From assembly GCA_963728965.1 (NCBI GenBank), contig CAVSMH010000010.1:294882-358881 (forward strand): a stretch of 64,000 nucleotides of DNA, read 5' to 3'. Below are positions 26,407 to 35,201 of the stretch, one piece after another. Every line of letters starts with the position of its first letter. Positions within the stretch are counted from its first letter, which is position 1. The position numbers were made by a program, and so were the translations under genes. The DNA comes from DASQZT01 sp963728965. GTDB taxonomy: Bacteria; Acidobacteriota; Terriglobia; Bryobacterales; Bryobacteraceae. The notes beneath the pieces were generated by a model. The model was not told where the DNA came from. It saw only the letters and a program-made list of their open reading frames with translations, and did no database searches.

Positions 26407-27496
26407 CCACGTATCCTTCGACCGCGAACTCGTCCGGCGGAATCGGGTGAATGGTGATGCGGTGAATGGGAATGGCGTCGGAGCGGCGCCGCCGTCCGAT
26501 GCCGCCGGCCAGGGGCAGCGCCTCGAGGCCGCCCAGGATCTTGGCGCCGTAATAGAAAAAGATGCGGTCCACGCATCCGGATTCGAGCGCGGTCCAGTTC
26601 ATCTTGCTGCCGGCCTCGATCATGAGCGAGAGGTAGCGCTGTTTGCCGAGCCAGTCGACGGCCCCGCACAAGTCGGCGCGGCCTCCGAGGCCATCCATCA
26701 TGAGCAGGCGGATGCCGCGGCCTTCGGCGATCTTGCGGCGTTCGGGCGAGGATGCCGAAGTCGTGATGACGACCAGGTCGCCGGCCGCGCTGCGCACCAT
26801 TTTCGAATCGAGCGGAATGCGGAGCTGGGAGTCCATGACGATGCGGAGCAGGGGGCGGCAGCGGGCGAGACCGGTGCGATCGGTGAGCAGGGGGTCGTCG
26901 GCGAGCACCGTGCCGATGCCGGTGAGAATGGCGTCGTGGTCGTGGCGCAATTCCTGCACGTGGGCGCGGGCGCGTTCGCTGGTGATCCAGCCGCGATTGT
27001 CGTCGGGCGCGGAAATCTTGCCGTCCAGCGTGATGGCGGTTTTCAAGGTAACCAGCGGGCGGCCGGTCCGCATGAAATGCAGGAACGGCTCGTTGAGCTT
27101 GGCGGCTTGTTCGGCGAACTCCTCGGCCAGCACGACTTCGACGCCGGCGTCGCGCAGCCTTTGGAAACCCTGGCCGGCCACCAGCGGGTTGGGGTCGGAA
27201 ATCGGGGCCACCACCCGCGTCACGCCGGCTTTAATCAGCGAATTCACGCACGGCGGAGTGCGCCCCTGGTGCGAGCAGGGCTCCAGGTTCAGGTAGAGGG
27301 TGGCGCCGCGGGCGCGCTCGCCGGCCTGGGCCAGTGCGATCACCTCGGCGTGCTGCACCCCGGCGTAGGTGTGAAATCCGCGGCCTACCACTTCGCCATC
27401 GCGCACCAGGACGGCGCCCACCATGGGGTTGGGGCTGGCCAGCGAACGCCCCTGCCGCGCCAGGTCGATCGCTTCACGAATATATTCCGGGCTCAT
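26387..27496 (-). CDS. ribD: bifunctional riboflavin deaminase/reductase RibD
   Basis: A 369-residue two-domain enzyme catalysing the second and third steps of riboflavin synthesis. The N-terminal deaminase domain (residues ~1-145) has the zinc ligands in HAEVIAL and EPCSHQGRTPPC; the C-terminal NADPH reductase domain starts at PLVTLKTAITLDGKISA and includes LRHDHDAILTGIGTVLADDP. The ATG at 27496 overlaps the ftsY stop by four bases and its own end overlaps ribE by 20 bases. The unit therefore reads ftsY-ribD-ribE. Confidence 0.94.
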   Translation of the reverse strand: MSPEYIREAIDLARQGRSLASPNPMVGAVLVRDGEVVGRGFHTYAGVQHAEVIALAQAGERARGATLYLNLEPCSHQGRTPPCVNSLIKAGVTRVVAPISDPNPLVAGQGFQRLRDAGVEVVLAEEFAEQAAKLNEPFLHFMRTGRPLVTLKTAITLDGKISAPDDNRGWITSERARAHVQELRHDHDAILTGIGTVLADDPLLTDRTGLARCRPLLRIVMDSQLRIPLDSKMVRSAAGDLVVITTSASSPERRKIAEGRGIRLLMMDGLGGRADLCGAVDWLGKQRYLSLMIEAGSKMNWTALESGCVDRIFFYYGAKILGGLEALPLAGGIGRRRRSDAIPIHRITIHPIPPDEFAVEGYVDVHRDY

Positions 27497-28443
27497 GTTT
27501 CGAACAGCGATTCGATGAACTTTTCGGGATCGAACGGCAGCAGGTCCTCCGCTTTTTCGCCGATACCTACGTAGCGAATGGGGAGATTCAGCTCACGCGC
27601 GATGGCCACCACGATGCCGCCTTTGGCGGTGCCGTCGAGCTTGGTCAGGACGATGCCGGTAACCCCGGAGGTCTCGGTGAATTTGCGCGCCTGCTCGAGG
27701 CCGTTCTGTCCGGTCGTGGCATCGAGCACCAGCAGAACTTCGTGAGGCGCGCCGGGAATCACCTTCTTGGCCGTACGGTCCATTTTTTGGAGCTCGGCCA
27801 TCAGGTTCTCCTTGGTCTGCAGGCGCCCGGCGGTATCCACCACAACGTAGTCCACTTTGCGCGCGCGCGCCGCGTTGAGGGCGTCGAACAGGACCGCGCT
27901 CGGATCGCTGCCGGGGCCCTGCCGGATGACGGGACTCGCGGTGCGCTGGCCCCAGATTTCGAGTTGCTCGATGGCCGCGGCGCGGAAGGTGTCGGCGGCG
28001 CAGAGCACCACCGAACGCCCTTCATTCTTGAAGCGCTGGGCGAGCTTGCCGATGGTGGTGGTCTTTCCGGAGCCGTTAACGCCAATCACCAGAATCACCG
28101 CGGGCGGTTCGGCGACGCGCGCCGGAGCGTGTTCACTGGCTTCGAGGATCTCCAGCAGATGCTCGCGGATCAGACCGCGCAACGGCGCGGCGTCGTTGAG
28201 CTGGTGGCGTTCGACCCGTTCGCGAATGCGCGCCAGGATCTCCTCGGTGGTGCGGACGCCGATGTCGGCCGAAATGAGTGTGAACTCGAGGTCCTCCAGC
28301 AGCGCGGCATCGATCTCCCTGCGTCCTTGCAGCGCATCTTCAAGTGCGGAGACCAGCCCCGCGCGAGTCTTCTGCACCCCGCTCTTCAATTTCTCGAGAA
28401 GGGATGGCTCCTGCTCGACGGTGCCAAACAGAGTCTGGATCAT
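27493..28443 (-). CDS. ftsY: signal recognition particle receptor FtsY
   Basis: A 316-residue SRP-receptor GTPase that docks ribosome-nascent chain complexes at the inner membrane. The N domain (residues ~10-100) is followed by the G domain with G1 GVNGSGKTTTIGKLA, the AADTFRAAAIEQL segment, G3 VVDTAGRLQT, LVLDATTGQN and G4 TKLDGTAKGG. The N-terminal acidic A domain of Escherichia FtsY is absent, as in many bacteria. The start ATG is at 28443. It is first gene of a unit with ribD and ribE, an uncommon partnership. Confidence 0.95.
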   Translation of the reverse strand: MIQTLFGTVEQEPSLLEKLKSGVQKTRAGLVSALEDALQGRREIDAALLEDLEFTLISADIGVRTTEEILARIRERVERHQLNDAAPLRGLIREHLLEILEASEHAPARVAEPPAVILVIGVNGSGKTTTIGKLAQRFKNEGRSVVLCAADTFRAAAIEQLEIWGQRTASPVIRQGPGSDPSAVLFDALNAARARKVDYVVVDTAGRLQTKENLMAELQKMDRTAKKVIPGAPHEVLLVLDATTGQNGLEQARKFTETSGVTGIVLTKLDGTAKGGIVVAIARELNLPIRYVGIGEKAEDLLPFDPEKFIESLFET

Positions 28444-28483
28444 TTTGCATTCATTTTACCCGACCAGGGGTGCAGACACCCGG

Positions 28484-28561
28484 CTGACGGATCGGCAGCC
28501 GCGCGCGGCGGTTGGGCGCCGGCCGCCGGCCGGGACGCCTGACGGATCGCCAGCCGCGCGC
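28484..28561. repeat. two 23-bp direct repeats in the ftsY-purQ divergent region
   Basis: CTGACGGATCGGCAGCCGCG (first 20 bases of copy 1, 28484-28506) recurs at 28539-28561 with one mismatch, 55 bp apart. Between them lies a GC-only stretch with several GGCCGCCGGCC-like palindromic steps. The pair occupies the 185 bp between the divergent ftsY and purQ genes and might be operator-like or a remnant of a small dispersed repeat. Confidence 0.55.
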
Positions 28562-28628
28562 ACCCACGCCGGAAAGCCGCCCCGGCTGAATGGTAAAATA
28601 AGAAGGAGCCTCCCCAAAAACATTTGTC

Positions 28629-29297
28629 ATGAAATTTGGTGTGATCGTCTTTCCCGGCAGCAATTGCGACCACGACGCGCTGCACGCGGTTTCGGCCAAT
28701 CTGGGTCAGAAAGCGGAATTCGTCTGGCACGATTCCGAAGAGTTGGGCGATGTCGACGGGGTGATCCTGCCCGGCGGCTTCTCCTACGGCGACTACCTGC
28801 GCTGCGGCGCCATCGCCAGGTTTTCGCCGGTCATGAAGGCGGTCCGGTCGTTTGCGGCGGATGGCGGCCTCGTGCTCGGCGTGTGCAACGGGTTTCAGAT
28901 CCTGGTGGAGGCCGGCCTGCTGCCGGGCGCGCTGATCCGCAACCGCAGCCTGCGGTTCGTCTGCCGCGACGTCCACCTGCGCACCGAAACCACCAATTCG
29001 CCGTTCACCTCGGCGGCTCATCGCGGCGAGATCCTCCGGCTGCCGGTGGCGCACGGCGAAGGCTGCTACTACGCCGACGACCGCACGCTCGACGAGCTCG
29101 ATGCCGAGGACCGCGTCGTCTTCCGCTATCTCGATAATCCCAACGGGTCGCTCCGCGATATTGCCGGCATTCTCAATCGCCGGCGGAATGTGCTCGGGAT
29201 GATGCCGCATCCGGAGCGCGCCACCGAAGAGCTGATGGGTTCGAGCGACGGCAGGGTGGTTTTCGAGTCGATGCTGCGCACGGCGGTGCGGGTATGA
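28629..29297 (+). CDS. purQ: phosphoribosylformylglycinamidine synthase, glutaminase subunit PurQ
   Basis: A 222-residue class I glutamine amidotransferase that supplies ammonia to PurL in step four of purine synthesis. The N-terminus KFGVIVFPGSNCDHD, the oxyanion segment GGFSYGDYLRCGA, the nucleophile Cys in GVCNGFQIL, and the catalytic His/Glu in MMPHPERA are all present. A TAAAAT box lies at 28594-28599 and an AAGGAG at about 28603, somewhat far from the ATG. The stop overlaps purL by four bases. Confidence 0.95.
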   Translation: MKFGVIVFPGSNCDHDALHAVSANLGQKAEFVWHDSEELGDVDGVILPGGFSYGDYLRCGAIARFSPVMKAVRSFAADGGLVLGVCNGFQILVEAGLLPGALIRNRSLRFVCRDVHLRTETTNSPFTSAAHRGEILRLPVAHGEGCYYADDRTLDELDAEDRVVFRYLDNPNGSLRDIAGILNRRRNVLGMMPHPERATEELMGSSDGRVVFESMLRTAVRV

Positions 29298-31510
29298 GCA
29301 CCATCGCCATCACCCCGGAGATGGTGGCCCAGCATCAGCTCACGCGCGAGGAATATCAGAAGATCGTCGATATTCTGAAGCGCGAGCCCACGTACACCGA
29401 ACTGGGCATCTTTAGCGTGATGTGGAGCGAGCACTGCTCGTATAAGAGCTCGCGGCTCCACCTGAAAAAGCTGCCCACGCGGGGCAAACTGGTGGTCCAG
29501 GGGCCGGGCGAGAACGCCGGCATCATCGATATCGGCGATGGCTACGTGATCGCCTTCAAGATCGAGTCCCACAACCATCCGAGCTTCATCGAGCCCTTTC
29601 AGGGCGCGGCCACGGGCGTGGGCGGGATCCTGCGCGACATCTTCACGATGGGCGCGCGCCCCATCGCGGTCCTCGATTCGCTGCGTTTCGGGCGGCTGGA
29701 CGACTCGCGCACGGGAACCCGCAACCGCCGCATCCTGAACGGCGTGGTTTCCGGCATCGCGCATTACGGGAACTGCTTCGGCGTGCCCACGGTAGGGGGC
29801 GAGTGCAGCTTCGAGCCGTGCTACGACGGCAACCCGCTGGTGAACGTCTTCGCGCTCGGCGTGTGCCGCAAGGAGGACGTTTTCTTCGCCAAGGCCGCCG
29901 GGGAGGGCAATCCGGTGATCTACGTCGGCGCGCGCACGGGCCGCGACGGCATCCACGGCGCCTCCATGGCCAGCGCCGAATTCACCGAGGAATCCAAGCA
30001 GAAGCGGCCCAACGTCCAGGTGGGGGATCCCTTCATGGAGAAGCTGCTCCTCGAAGCGTGCCTGGAGGCGATGCAGACCGGCGCGATCGTCGGCATTCAG
30101 GACATGGGCGCGGCCGGGCTCACCTGTTCCACGTGCGAAATGGGCAGCCGCGGCGGCGTCGGCATCGACATCGAACTGGATCGCGTGCCGCAGCGCGAAA
30201 CCGGCATGACCCCTTACGAAATCATGCTTTCCGAATCCCAGGAGCGTATGCTCCTGGTGGCCGACAAGGGGCGTGAAGCGGAAGTGTTCGCAGTGTTCCG
30301 CAAGTGGGGCCTGGAAGCGGTCGAGATCGGCACGGTGACCGGCGACGGCAAACTGCGCGTCCGGCAGCATGGCGAAACGGTCGCCGAGATTCCCAATCGC
30401 GAGCTGGCCGATGAAGCCCCCCTGTACGACCGGCCCCATACACCGCCGCCGGCCGCTCCCGCCGCTCCCGTCCGCTACATCGCCGCGGATGTGCAGAGCA
30501 CGCTGCCGGTATTGCTGGCGGCTCCGGACCTCTGCTCCAAACGCTGGATCTGGCAACAATACGACTACCAGGTGCGCACCAACACGGTGGCGGGTCCGGG
30601 CGGCGATGCCGCCATTATCCGCATCAAGGAGACGGGCACCTCGGTGGCCATGGCGTTGGATGGCAACAGCCGCTATTCGTATCTTTCGCCGCGGGAGGGC
30701 GCCCGGCTGGCGGTTGCCGAAGCCTGCCGCAATCTCTCGACCGTGGGGGCGCGGCCGGTGGCGGCCACCAACTGCCTGAACTTCGGCAACCCGGAGCGCC
30801 CCGAGATCATGGGGCAACTCGTCGAGGCCATCGAAGGCATGGCCGAAGCCTGCCGTTTCTTCAATACGCCGATCACCGGCGGCAACGTCAGCCTGTACAA
30901 TGAAACCCTCGGCGAAGGCATCTTTCCCACGCCGGTGCTCGGCATCGTGGGCGTGATGAAGACCGCGCCGCCGGTGTCGCGGAGCTTCCAGAACGTAGGT
31001 CGCACGGTGATTCTGCTGGGCGGCATCCGCACCTGCGACGACACCCGCTTCGGCGGCACCCAATATGCCAAGGAAGTCATCCGGCAGTTGTGGGGGCTGC
31101 CACCCGCGCTCGACATGGAGTACGAACAGCGCGTCCAATACGCCATGCGGCGGATTATCGAAGAGGGGCTGGCCGAGTCGGCGCACGATTTGAGCGACGG
31201 GGGGCTCGGGGTTGCGCTCGCCGAATGCTCCTTCGGCCCGGGCGAGATCGGCGCGCAGATCGAAATCCATTCGCACCTGCGCCCCGAGGTGCTGGCCTTT
31301 CACGAGGCGCCGTCGCGGATTCTGATCTCCACCGCCTTTCCCAAAAAAGTGGCCGCGATCGCCGAGAAATACGAGATCGAAGCGCCGGCCGTGGGCGCTA
31401 CAATCGAGAAGGGTATCGAGATCCGGCAACGCACCATTACGCTGGGCTCGTGGGATATTGCCGCTCTGAAAACCGCCTACGAGGGGGCGCTCGAATCGTA
31501 TGTTCGATAA
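29294..31510 (+). CDS. purL: phosphoribosylformylglycinamidine synthase II PurL (small type)
   Basis: A 738-residue ATP-dependent FGAM synthase of the Bacillus-like short type. N-terminal segment YTELGIFSVMWSEHCSYKSS, the FKIESHNHPSFIEPFQGAAT region, GARPIAVLDSLRFG, IQDMGAAGLTCSTCEMGSRG and the second-half NITGGNVSLYNE-like TGGNVSLYNE motif are visible. Short PurL enzymes normally work in a complex with PurQ and a small PurS protein; PurQ is adjacent but no purS frame is seen in this locus. The start overlaps purQ (ATGA) and the end overlaps purF by 11 bases. Confidence 0.95.
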   Translation: MSTIAITPEMVAQHQLTREEYQKIVDILKREPTYTELGIFSVMWSEHCSYKSSRLHLKKLPTRGKLVVQGPGENAGIIDIGDGYVIAFKIESHNHPSFIEPFQGAATGVGGILRDIFTMGARPIAVLDSLRFGRLDDSRTGTRNRRILNGVVSGIAHYGNCFGVPTVGGECSFEPCYDGNPLVNVFALGVCRKEDVFFAKAAGEGNPVIYVGARTGRDGIHGASMASAEFTEESKQKRPNVQVGDPFMEKLLLEACLEAMQTGAIVGIQDMGAAGLTCSTCEMGSRGGVGIDIELDRVPQRETGMTPYEIMLSESQERMLLVADKGREAEVFAVFRKWGLEAVEIGTVTGDGKLRVRQHGETVAEIPNRELADEAPLYDRPHTPPPAAPAAPVRYIAADVQSTLPVLLAAPDLCSKRWIWQQYDYQVRTNTVAGPGGDAAIIRIKETGTSVAMALDGNSRYSYLSPREGARLAVAEACRNLSTVGARPVAATNCLNFGNPERPEIMGQLVEAIEGMAEACRFFNTPITGGNVSLYNETLGEGIFPTPVLGIVGVMKTAPPVSRSFQNVGRTVILLGGIRTCDDTRFGGTQYAKEVIRQLWGLPPALDMEYEQRVQYAMRRIIEEGLAESAHDLSDGGLGVALAECSFGPGEIGAQIEIHSHLRPEVLAFHEAPSRILISTAFPKKVAAIAEKYEIEAPAVGATIEKGIEIRQRTITLGSWDIAALKTAYEGALESYVR

Positions 31511-32915
31511 GTTCCACGAAGAGTGCGGTGTGGTGGCCATCTACGGCCATCCGGAAGCGGCCAAGCTGGCCTATCTCGGGCTGTACGCCTTGCAGCATCG
31601 CGGACAGGAAAGCGCGGGCATGTGTACCACCGATGGCGACCAGGTGTACTGCCACAAGTCGATGGGCCACGTGGCGGATATATTTACCAGCGAAGTGATC
31701 GCGACGCTGCCGGGCGAACTGGCCATCGCGCACACGCGCTATTCCACCGCCGGCGACACGGTGCTGCTGAACGCCCAACCGTTCTCGGTAGCCTGCAACA
31801 AGGGCCGCGTGGCGGTGGCCCACAACGGCAACATTACCAACGCCACCGAACTGCGCGCCATGCTGGAGCGGCAGGGCTCGATCTTCCAGGCGTCGAGCGA
31901 TACCGAGGTGATCCTGCATCTGCTGGCACGGTCGTCGGAGCGTACGCTCGCCGGGGCTCTGCGCGATGCGCTCCTGCAGATCGAAGGCGCCTTCTCGCTG
32001 GTGTTCCTGGCACAGGACCGCGTCATCGTGGCCCGCGATCCGAACGGTTTCCGGCCTTTAGCGGTGGGCGAAATGGAAGTTTCGGGCGGCCGCAAGTGCT
32101 ATGTGTTCGCCTCCGAAACCTGCGCGTTCGACCTGATCGGCGCCGTGTACCTGCACGACGTCCGTCCCGGCGAAATGGTAATGGTGGGCCCGGAAGGACT
32201 TACTCGTGAACGGTTCGCTCCCGAGCGGCCGCATTCCCAGTGCGTTTTTGAACACGTCTACTTCTCGCGCCCGGATTCGATCGTTTTCGGCCGCGCCGTG
32301 GAGGAGTCGCGCGAGAACCTCGGCCGGCTGCTGGCGCGGGAATGTCCGGCCGATGCCGATCTCGTGGTGCCGGTGCCCGATTCGGGCGTGGCCGCGGCCA
32401 TCGGTTACTCCGAAGAATCGGGGCTGCCATTCCGCCACGCGCTGATCCGCAATCACTACGTGGGCCGGACGTTCATCGAGCCGTCGCAGGCGATTCGCGA
32501 TTTCGGCGTCAAGTTGAAGCTCAACCCGGTGCGCTACCTGTTGCAGGGAAAGAGCGTCGTTCTGGTGGATGATTCGATCGTGCGGGGCACCACCAGCCGC
32601 AAGATCGTCCGCATGGTCCGCCAGGCCGGCGCGCGCGAGGTGCACCTGCGAATCTCCTGTCCGCCGACCCGGTCGCCCTGCTTTTACGGGGTCGATACGC
32701 CCACGCGGAGCGAGCTGATCGGCTCGAATCACAACGTCGAGGAGATCCGCCGTTTCGTGGAAGCCGATTCGCTCGGCTACCTGTCGCTTGCCTCGTTGCG
32801 GCAAGCCGTCGGCGACGAGAGCCACGAATACTGCTACGCCTGTTACACCGGCGACTACCCCACCGATCTCGTCAATATCGAAGAGTTGATCGCCGCGCGC
32901 CAAAAGCGGCACTGA
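31500..32915 (+). CDS. purF: amidophosphoribosyltransferase PurF
   Basis: A 471-residue enzyme that makes phosphoribosylamine from PRPP and glutamine, the committed purine step. After a short propeptide-like MFDKFHEE, Cys9 in ECGVVAIYG would be the glutaminase nucleophile. The glutaminase domain includes HRGQESAGM and HTRYSTAG; the PRTase domain has the PRPP loop VVLVDDSIVRGTTS. Cysteines in SCPPTRSPCFYG and EYCYACYTGDYP match the iron-sulfur type found in Bacillus PurF. The ATG at 31500 lies inside the purL end; the stop is immediately followed by hutH. Confidence 0.95.
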   Translation: MFDKFHEECGVVAIYGHPEAAKLAYLGLYALQHRGQESAGMCTTDGDQVYCHKSMGHVADIFTSEVIATLPGELAIAHTRYSTAGDTVLLNAQPFSVACNKGRVAVAHNGNITNATELRAMLERQGSIFQASSDTEVILHLLARSSERTLAGALRDALLQIEGAFSLVFLAQDRVIVARDPNGFRPLAVGEMEVSGGRKCYVFASETCAFDLIGAVYLHDVRPGEMVMVGPEGLTRERFAPERPHSQCVFEHVYFSRPDSIVFGRAVEESRENLGRLLARECPADADLVVPVPDSGVAAAIGYSEESGLPFRHALIRNHYVGRTFIEPSQAIRDFGVKLKLNPVRYLLQGKSVVLVDDSIVRGTTSRKIVRMVRQAGAREVHLRISCPPTRSPCFYGVDTPTRSELIGSNHNVEEIRRFVEADSLGYLSLASLRQAVGDESHEYCYACYTGDYPTDLVNIEELIAARQKRH

Positions 32916-34415
32916 ATGCCCCTCACTCTGGACGGCCGTTCCCTCGAACTCTCCGCCGTCTGCGCCATCGCCCGCGCCCGTACCGGCGAAGTCGGGCTCG
33001 CCCCGGCGGCCACCGAGCGAATGGAGGCCTCACGCGCGGTGATCGAGCGACTCGCCGCGGGTGACGATCCCATCTACGCGGTGAACACCGGCGTCGGGCT
33101 CCTCGCCGACGTCCGCATCCCGCGCGAGGAACTCGACCAGCTCCAGCGCAACGTGATCCGTTCGCATGCCGCGGGTGTCGGGGAGGCGCTGGCCCGCGAG
33201 GTCGTCCGCGGGATGATGGCCATCCGGGCGAACGTGCTCGCCGTGGGCTACTCGGGCATCCGCCCGCTGGTAGCGGCGAGCCTGTGCGATCTTCTCCGCC
33301 GCGGGGTGACCCCGGTGGTACCCTCGCAAGGCAGCGTCGGCGCCTCGGGCGACCTGGCGCCGTTGGCCCACATCGCCCTGGTGCTGATCGGTGAGGGCGA
33401 GGCCGAGTTGGAAGGCGTAGTGTATCCCGGCGCCGAGGCGCTGGCGCGCGCGGGGCTGCAACCGATCGAACTGCACCCCAAGGAAGGCATCAGCCTGATC
33501 AACGGCACGCAGGCGATGCTTGCCATCGGCTGCCTCGAGCTGGAAGCGGCGGAATTGCTCGCCGACACCGCCGATGTGGTCTGCGCCATGACGCTCGATG
33601 CGTTGCGCGGCACGCCGCGCGCGTTCGAGGAGCGCATCCACCAGGCCCGCCCGCACCCCGGGCAATTGGAAAGCGCGCGGCGCCTGCGCAGCCTGCTCGC
33701 CGGCAGCCCGATCCGCGCGTCCCACATCACGTGCCGGCGCGTGCAGGATGCCTACTCGCTGCGCTGCGCGCCGCAGGTGCACGGAGCGGTACGGGACGCC
33801 CTGGCCGAGGCCCGCCGGGTGTTCACCATCGAGCTCAACTCGGCCACCGACAACCCGCTGGTGTTCGGGGAGGAGATCTTCTCGGGAGGCAACTTCCACG
33901 GCGAACCGCTGGCCTTCCAACTGGATTTTCTGGCCGTCGCGCTGGTCGCCCTCTCCAGCATTTCCGAGCGGCGGATCGACCGGCTCGTCAATCCGGCCCT
34001 CAACGAGGAACTGCCGCCATTCCTCGCCGGACACGCCGGACTCGAATCCGGCCTGATGATGGCGCAGGTGACCGCCGCCAGCCTGGTGGGCGAAAGCCGC
34101 GTTCTGGCGCATCCCGCCTCCACGGGCTCCATCACCACCAGCGGCAACAAGGAAGACTTCGTGAGCATGGGCATGACGTCCGCGACGAAACTTCAGCGAA
34201 TCGTGAGCAACACGCGCACGGTACTGGCTATCGAGGCGCTGGCCGCGGCGCGCGGGCTCGACCTGCTGGCCCCGCTCCAATCGAGCGCGCCGCTCGAAGC
34301 GATGCGCGCCCGCATCCGCGCGGTCTCCCCGCCCATCACGGGCGATCGCCCCTTCCACCGCGACATTGCCGCCATTGCCCGGCTCTTCACGTCGAATACA
34401 CTGCCACCCGTGTGA
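32916..34415 (+). CDS. hutH: histidine ammonia-lyase-like MIO enzyme
   Basis: A 499-residue aromatic amino acid lyase. The MIO prosthetic group forms from the Ala-Ser-Gly in GSVGASGDLAPLAH (residue ~144). YAVNTGVGLLADVRI near residue 54 and RNVIRSHAAGVGE near residue 85 follow the histidine-specific pattern (Ser-His where tyrosine or phenylalanine lyases usually differ), and NSATDNPLVF, GNFHGEPLAF, and STGSITTSGNKEDFVSMG complete the family set. It would deaminate histidine to urocanate. The ATG directly abuts the purF stop. No hutU, hutI or hutG is in the window, so the gene seems detached from a hut operon. Confidence 0.88.
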   Translation: MPLTLDGRSLELSAVCAIARARTGEVGLAPAATERMEASRAVIERLAAGDDPIYAVNTGVGLLADVRIPREELDQLQRNVIRSHAAGVGEALAREVVRGMMAIRANVLAVGYSGIRPLVAASLCDLLRRGVTPVVPSQGSVGASGDLAPLAHIALVLIGEGEAELEGVVYPGAEALARAGLQPIELHPKEGISLINGTQAMLAIGCLELEAAELLADTADVVCAMTLDALRGTPRAFEERIHQARPHPGQLESARRLRSLLAGSPIRASHITCRRVQDAYSLRCAPQVHGAVRDALAEARRVFTIELNSATDNPLVFGEEIFSGGNFHGEPLAFQLDFLAVALVALSSISERRIDRLVNPALNEELPPFLAGHAGLESGLMMAQVTAASLVGESRVLAHPASTGSITTSGNKEDFVSMGMTSATKLQRIVSNTRTVLAIEALAAARGLDLLAPLQSSAPLEAMRARIRAVSPPITGDRPFHRDIAAIARLFTSNTLPPV

Positions 34416-35163
34416 TGGTGCGGTAGCCCATGCGCTCGTACAGGTTGTAGCCCGCGGGCGTGGATTGCAGGATGCTGCGCTCGATGCCGTGGGTGTTCGC
34501 CATATCTTCGAGCGCGCACCGCATGACCCGCTCGCCGTACCCCATGCGCTGGTGCCCGGGCAGGGTCGCGACATTATAGACGCCCAGCACGCCCGCGCCC
34601 ACCACGATGGCGGTGGTCGAGACCGGCTCGTAGTCGGTATAACCGACGTAGGCGGCGAAGTTCTCCCAGACCGCGTCGTTGTCGAACACTTCGCGGAACC
34701 AGGTGAGGGGAACATGGAAGCAGACCGAGCCGATGTGGCAGAAGGCGTCGCGGGTGGCGCCGTCGCCCACGCGGCGCACGTCCAGGCGGGGCAGCGGCCG
34801 GACGGGAGGGCGGATCGATTCGGCCACCATGCCCGGAAGGTTGACCGAGTGCCGCAGGCCGTGGCGTTCGAAAAGCTGGCGCGAGCGGCGCAGCGGACGG
34901 GAAGCCATCCAGTCCTCGCACACCCAGAAGGCCCACTCCAGGCCGCGCGCATTGAAGTGCACGTAGGGGAGCAGGATGCGCTGCTGCAGCTCCGATTCGG
35001 TGGAGACGGGGGCGGAGAGAAAGGCGGCGTTGAACATCTGGAAGGTCACGCCGGCGGCGGCGATGCTGACGCCCTGGAGTTCCCGGTTTTCGCCGGGGCC
35101 GCGGCTGGCCGCGATTACGCGAAAGGACTCGCGCAGGTTGTCAGCCACGGTCTGGAAGGTCAC
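34387..35163 (-). CDS. GNAT family N-acetyltransferase
   Basis: A protein of about 258 residues whose last ~130 residues form a GNAT fold: the beta4-loop-alpha3 acetyl-CoA motif is GVYNVATLPGHQRMGYGERV, followed by ERSILQSTPAGYNLYERMGY at the C-terminus. The first ~110 residues (VTFQTVADNLRESFRVIAAS onward) are an unrecognised companion domain. The start is uncertain: GTG at 35163 is chosen because upstream codons run into the divergent gene. Its 3' end overlaps the hutH 3' end by 29 bases on the other strand. The substrate is unknown. Confidence 0.75.
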   Translation of the reverse strand: MTFQTVADNLRESFRVIAASRGPGENRELQGVSIAAAGVTFQMFNAAFLSAPVSTESELQQRILLPYVHFNARGLEWAFWVCEDWMASRPLRRSRQLFERHGLRHSVNLPGMVAESIRPPVRPLPRLDVRRVGDGATRDAFCHIGSVCFHVPLTWFREVFDNDAVWENFAAYVGYTDYEPVSTTAIVVGAGVLGVYNVATLPGHQRMGYGERVMRCALEDMANTHGIERSILQSTPAGYNLYERMGYRTITRVAVYST

Positions 35164-35201
35164 CGCTATTAGTATCGCAATGTCTTGGATACCATGGACG
35201 G

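Noticed and set aside
29126..31540. 804-codon open frame on the - strand opposite purL
   Set aside because: It mirrors the purL codon phase in GC-rich DNA, has His/Arg/Gly-rich low-complexity composition and no recognisable domain.
33030..34952. 640-codon open frame on the - strand opposite hutH and across the acetyltransferase gene
   Set aside because: It is an antisense shadow of hutH and runs through the end of a real gene in another frame; composition is Arg/Gly/Ala-rich with no motif.
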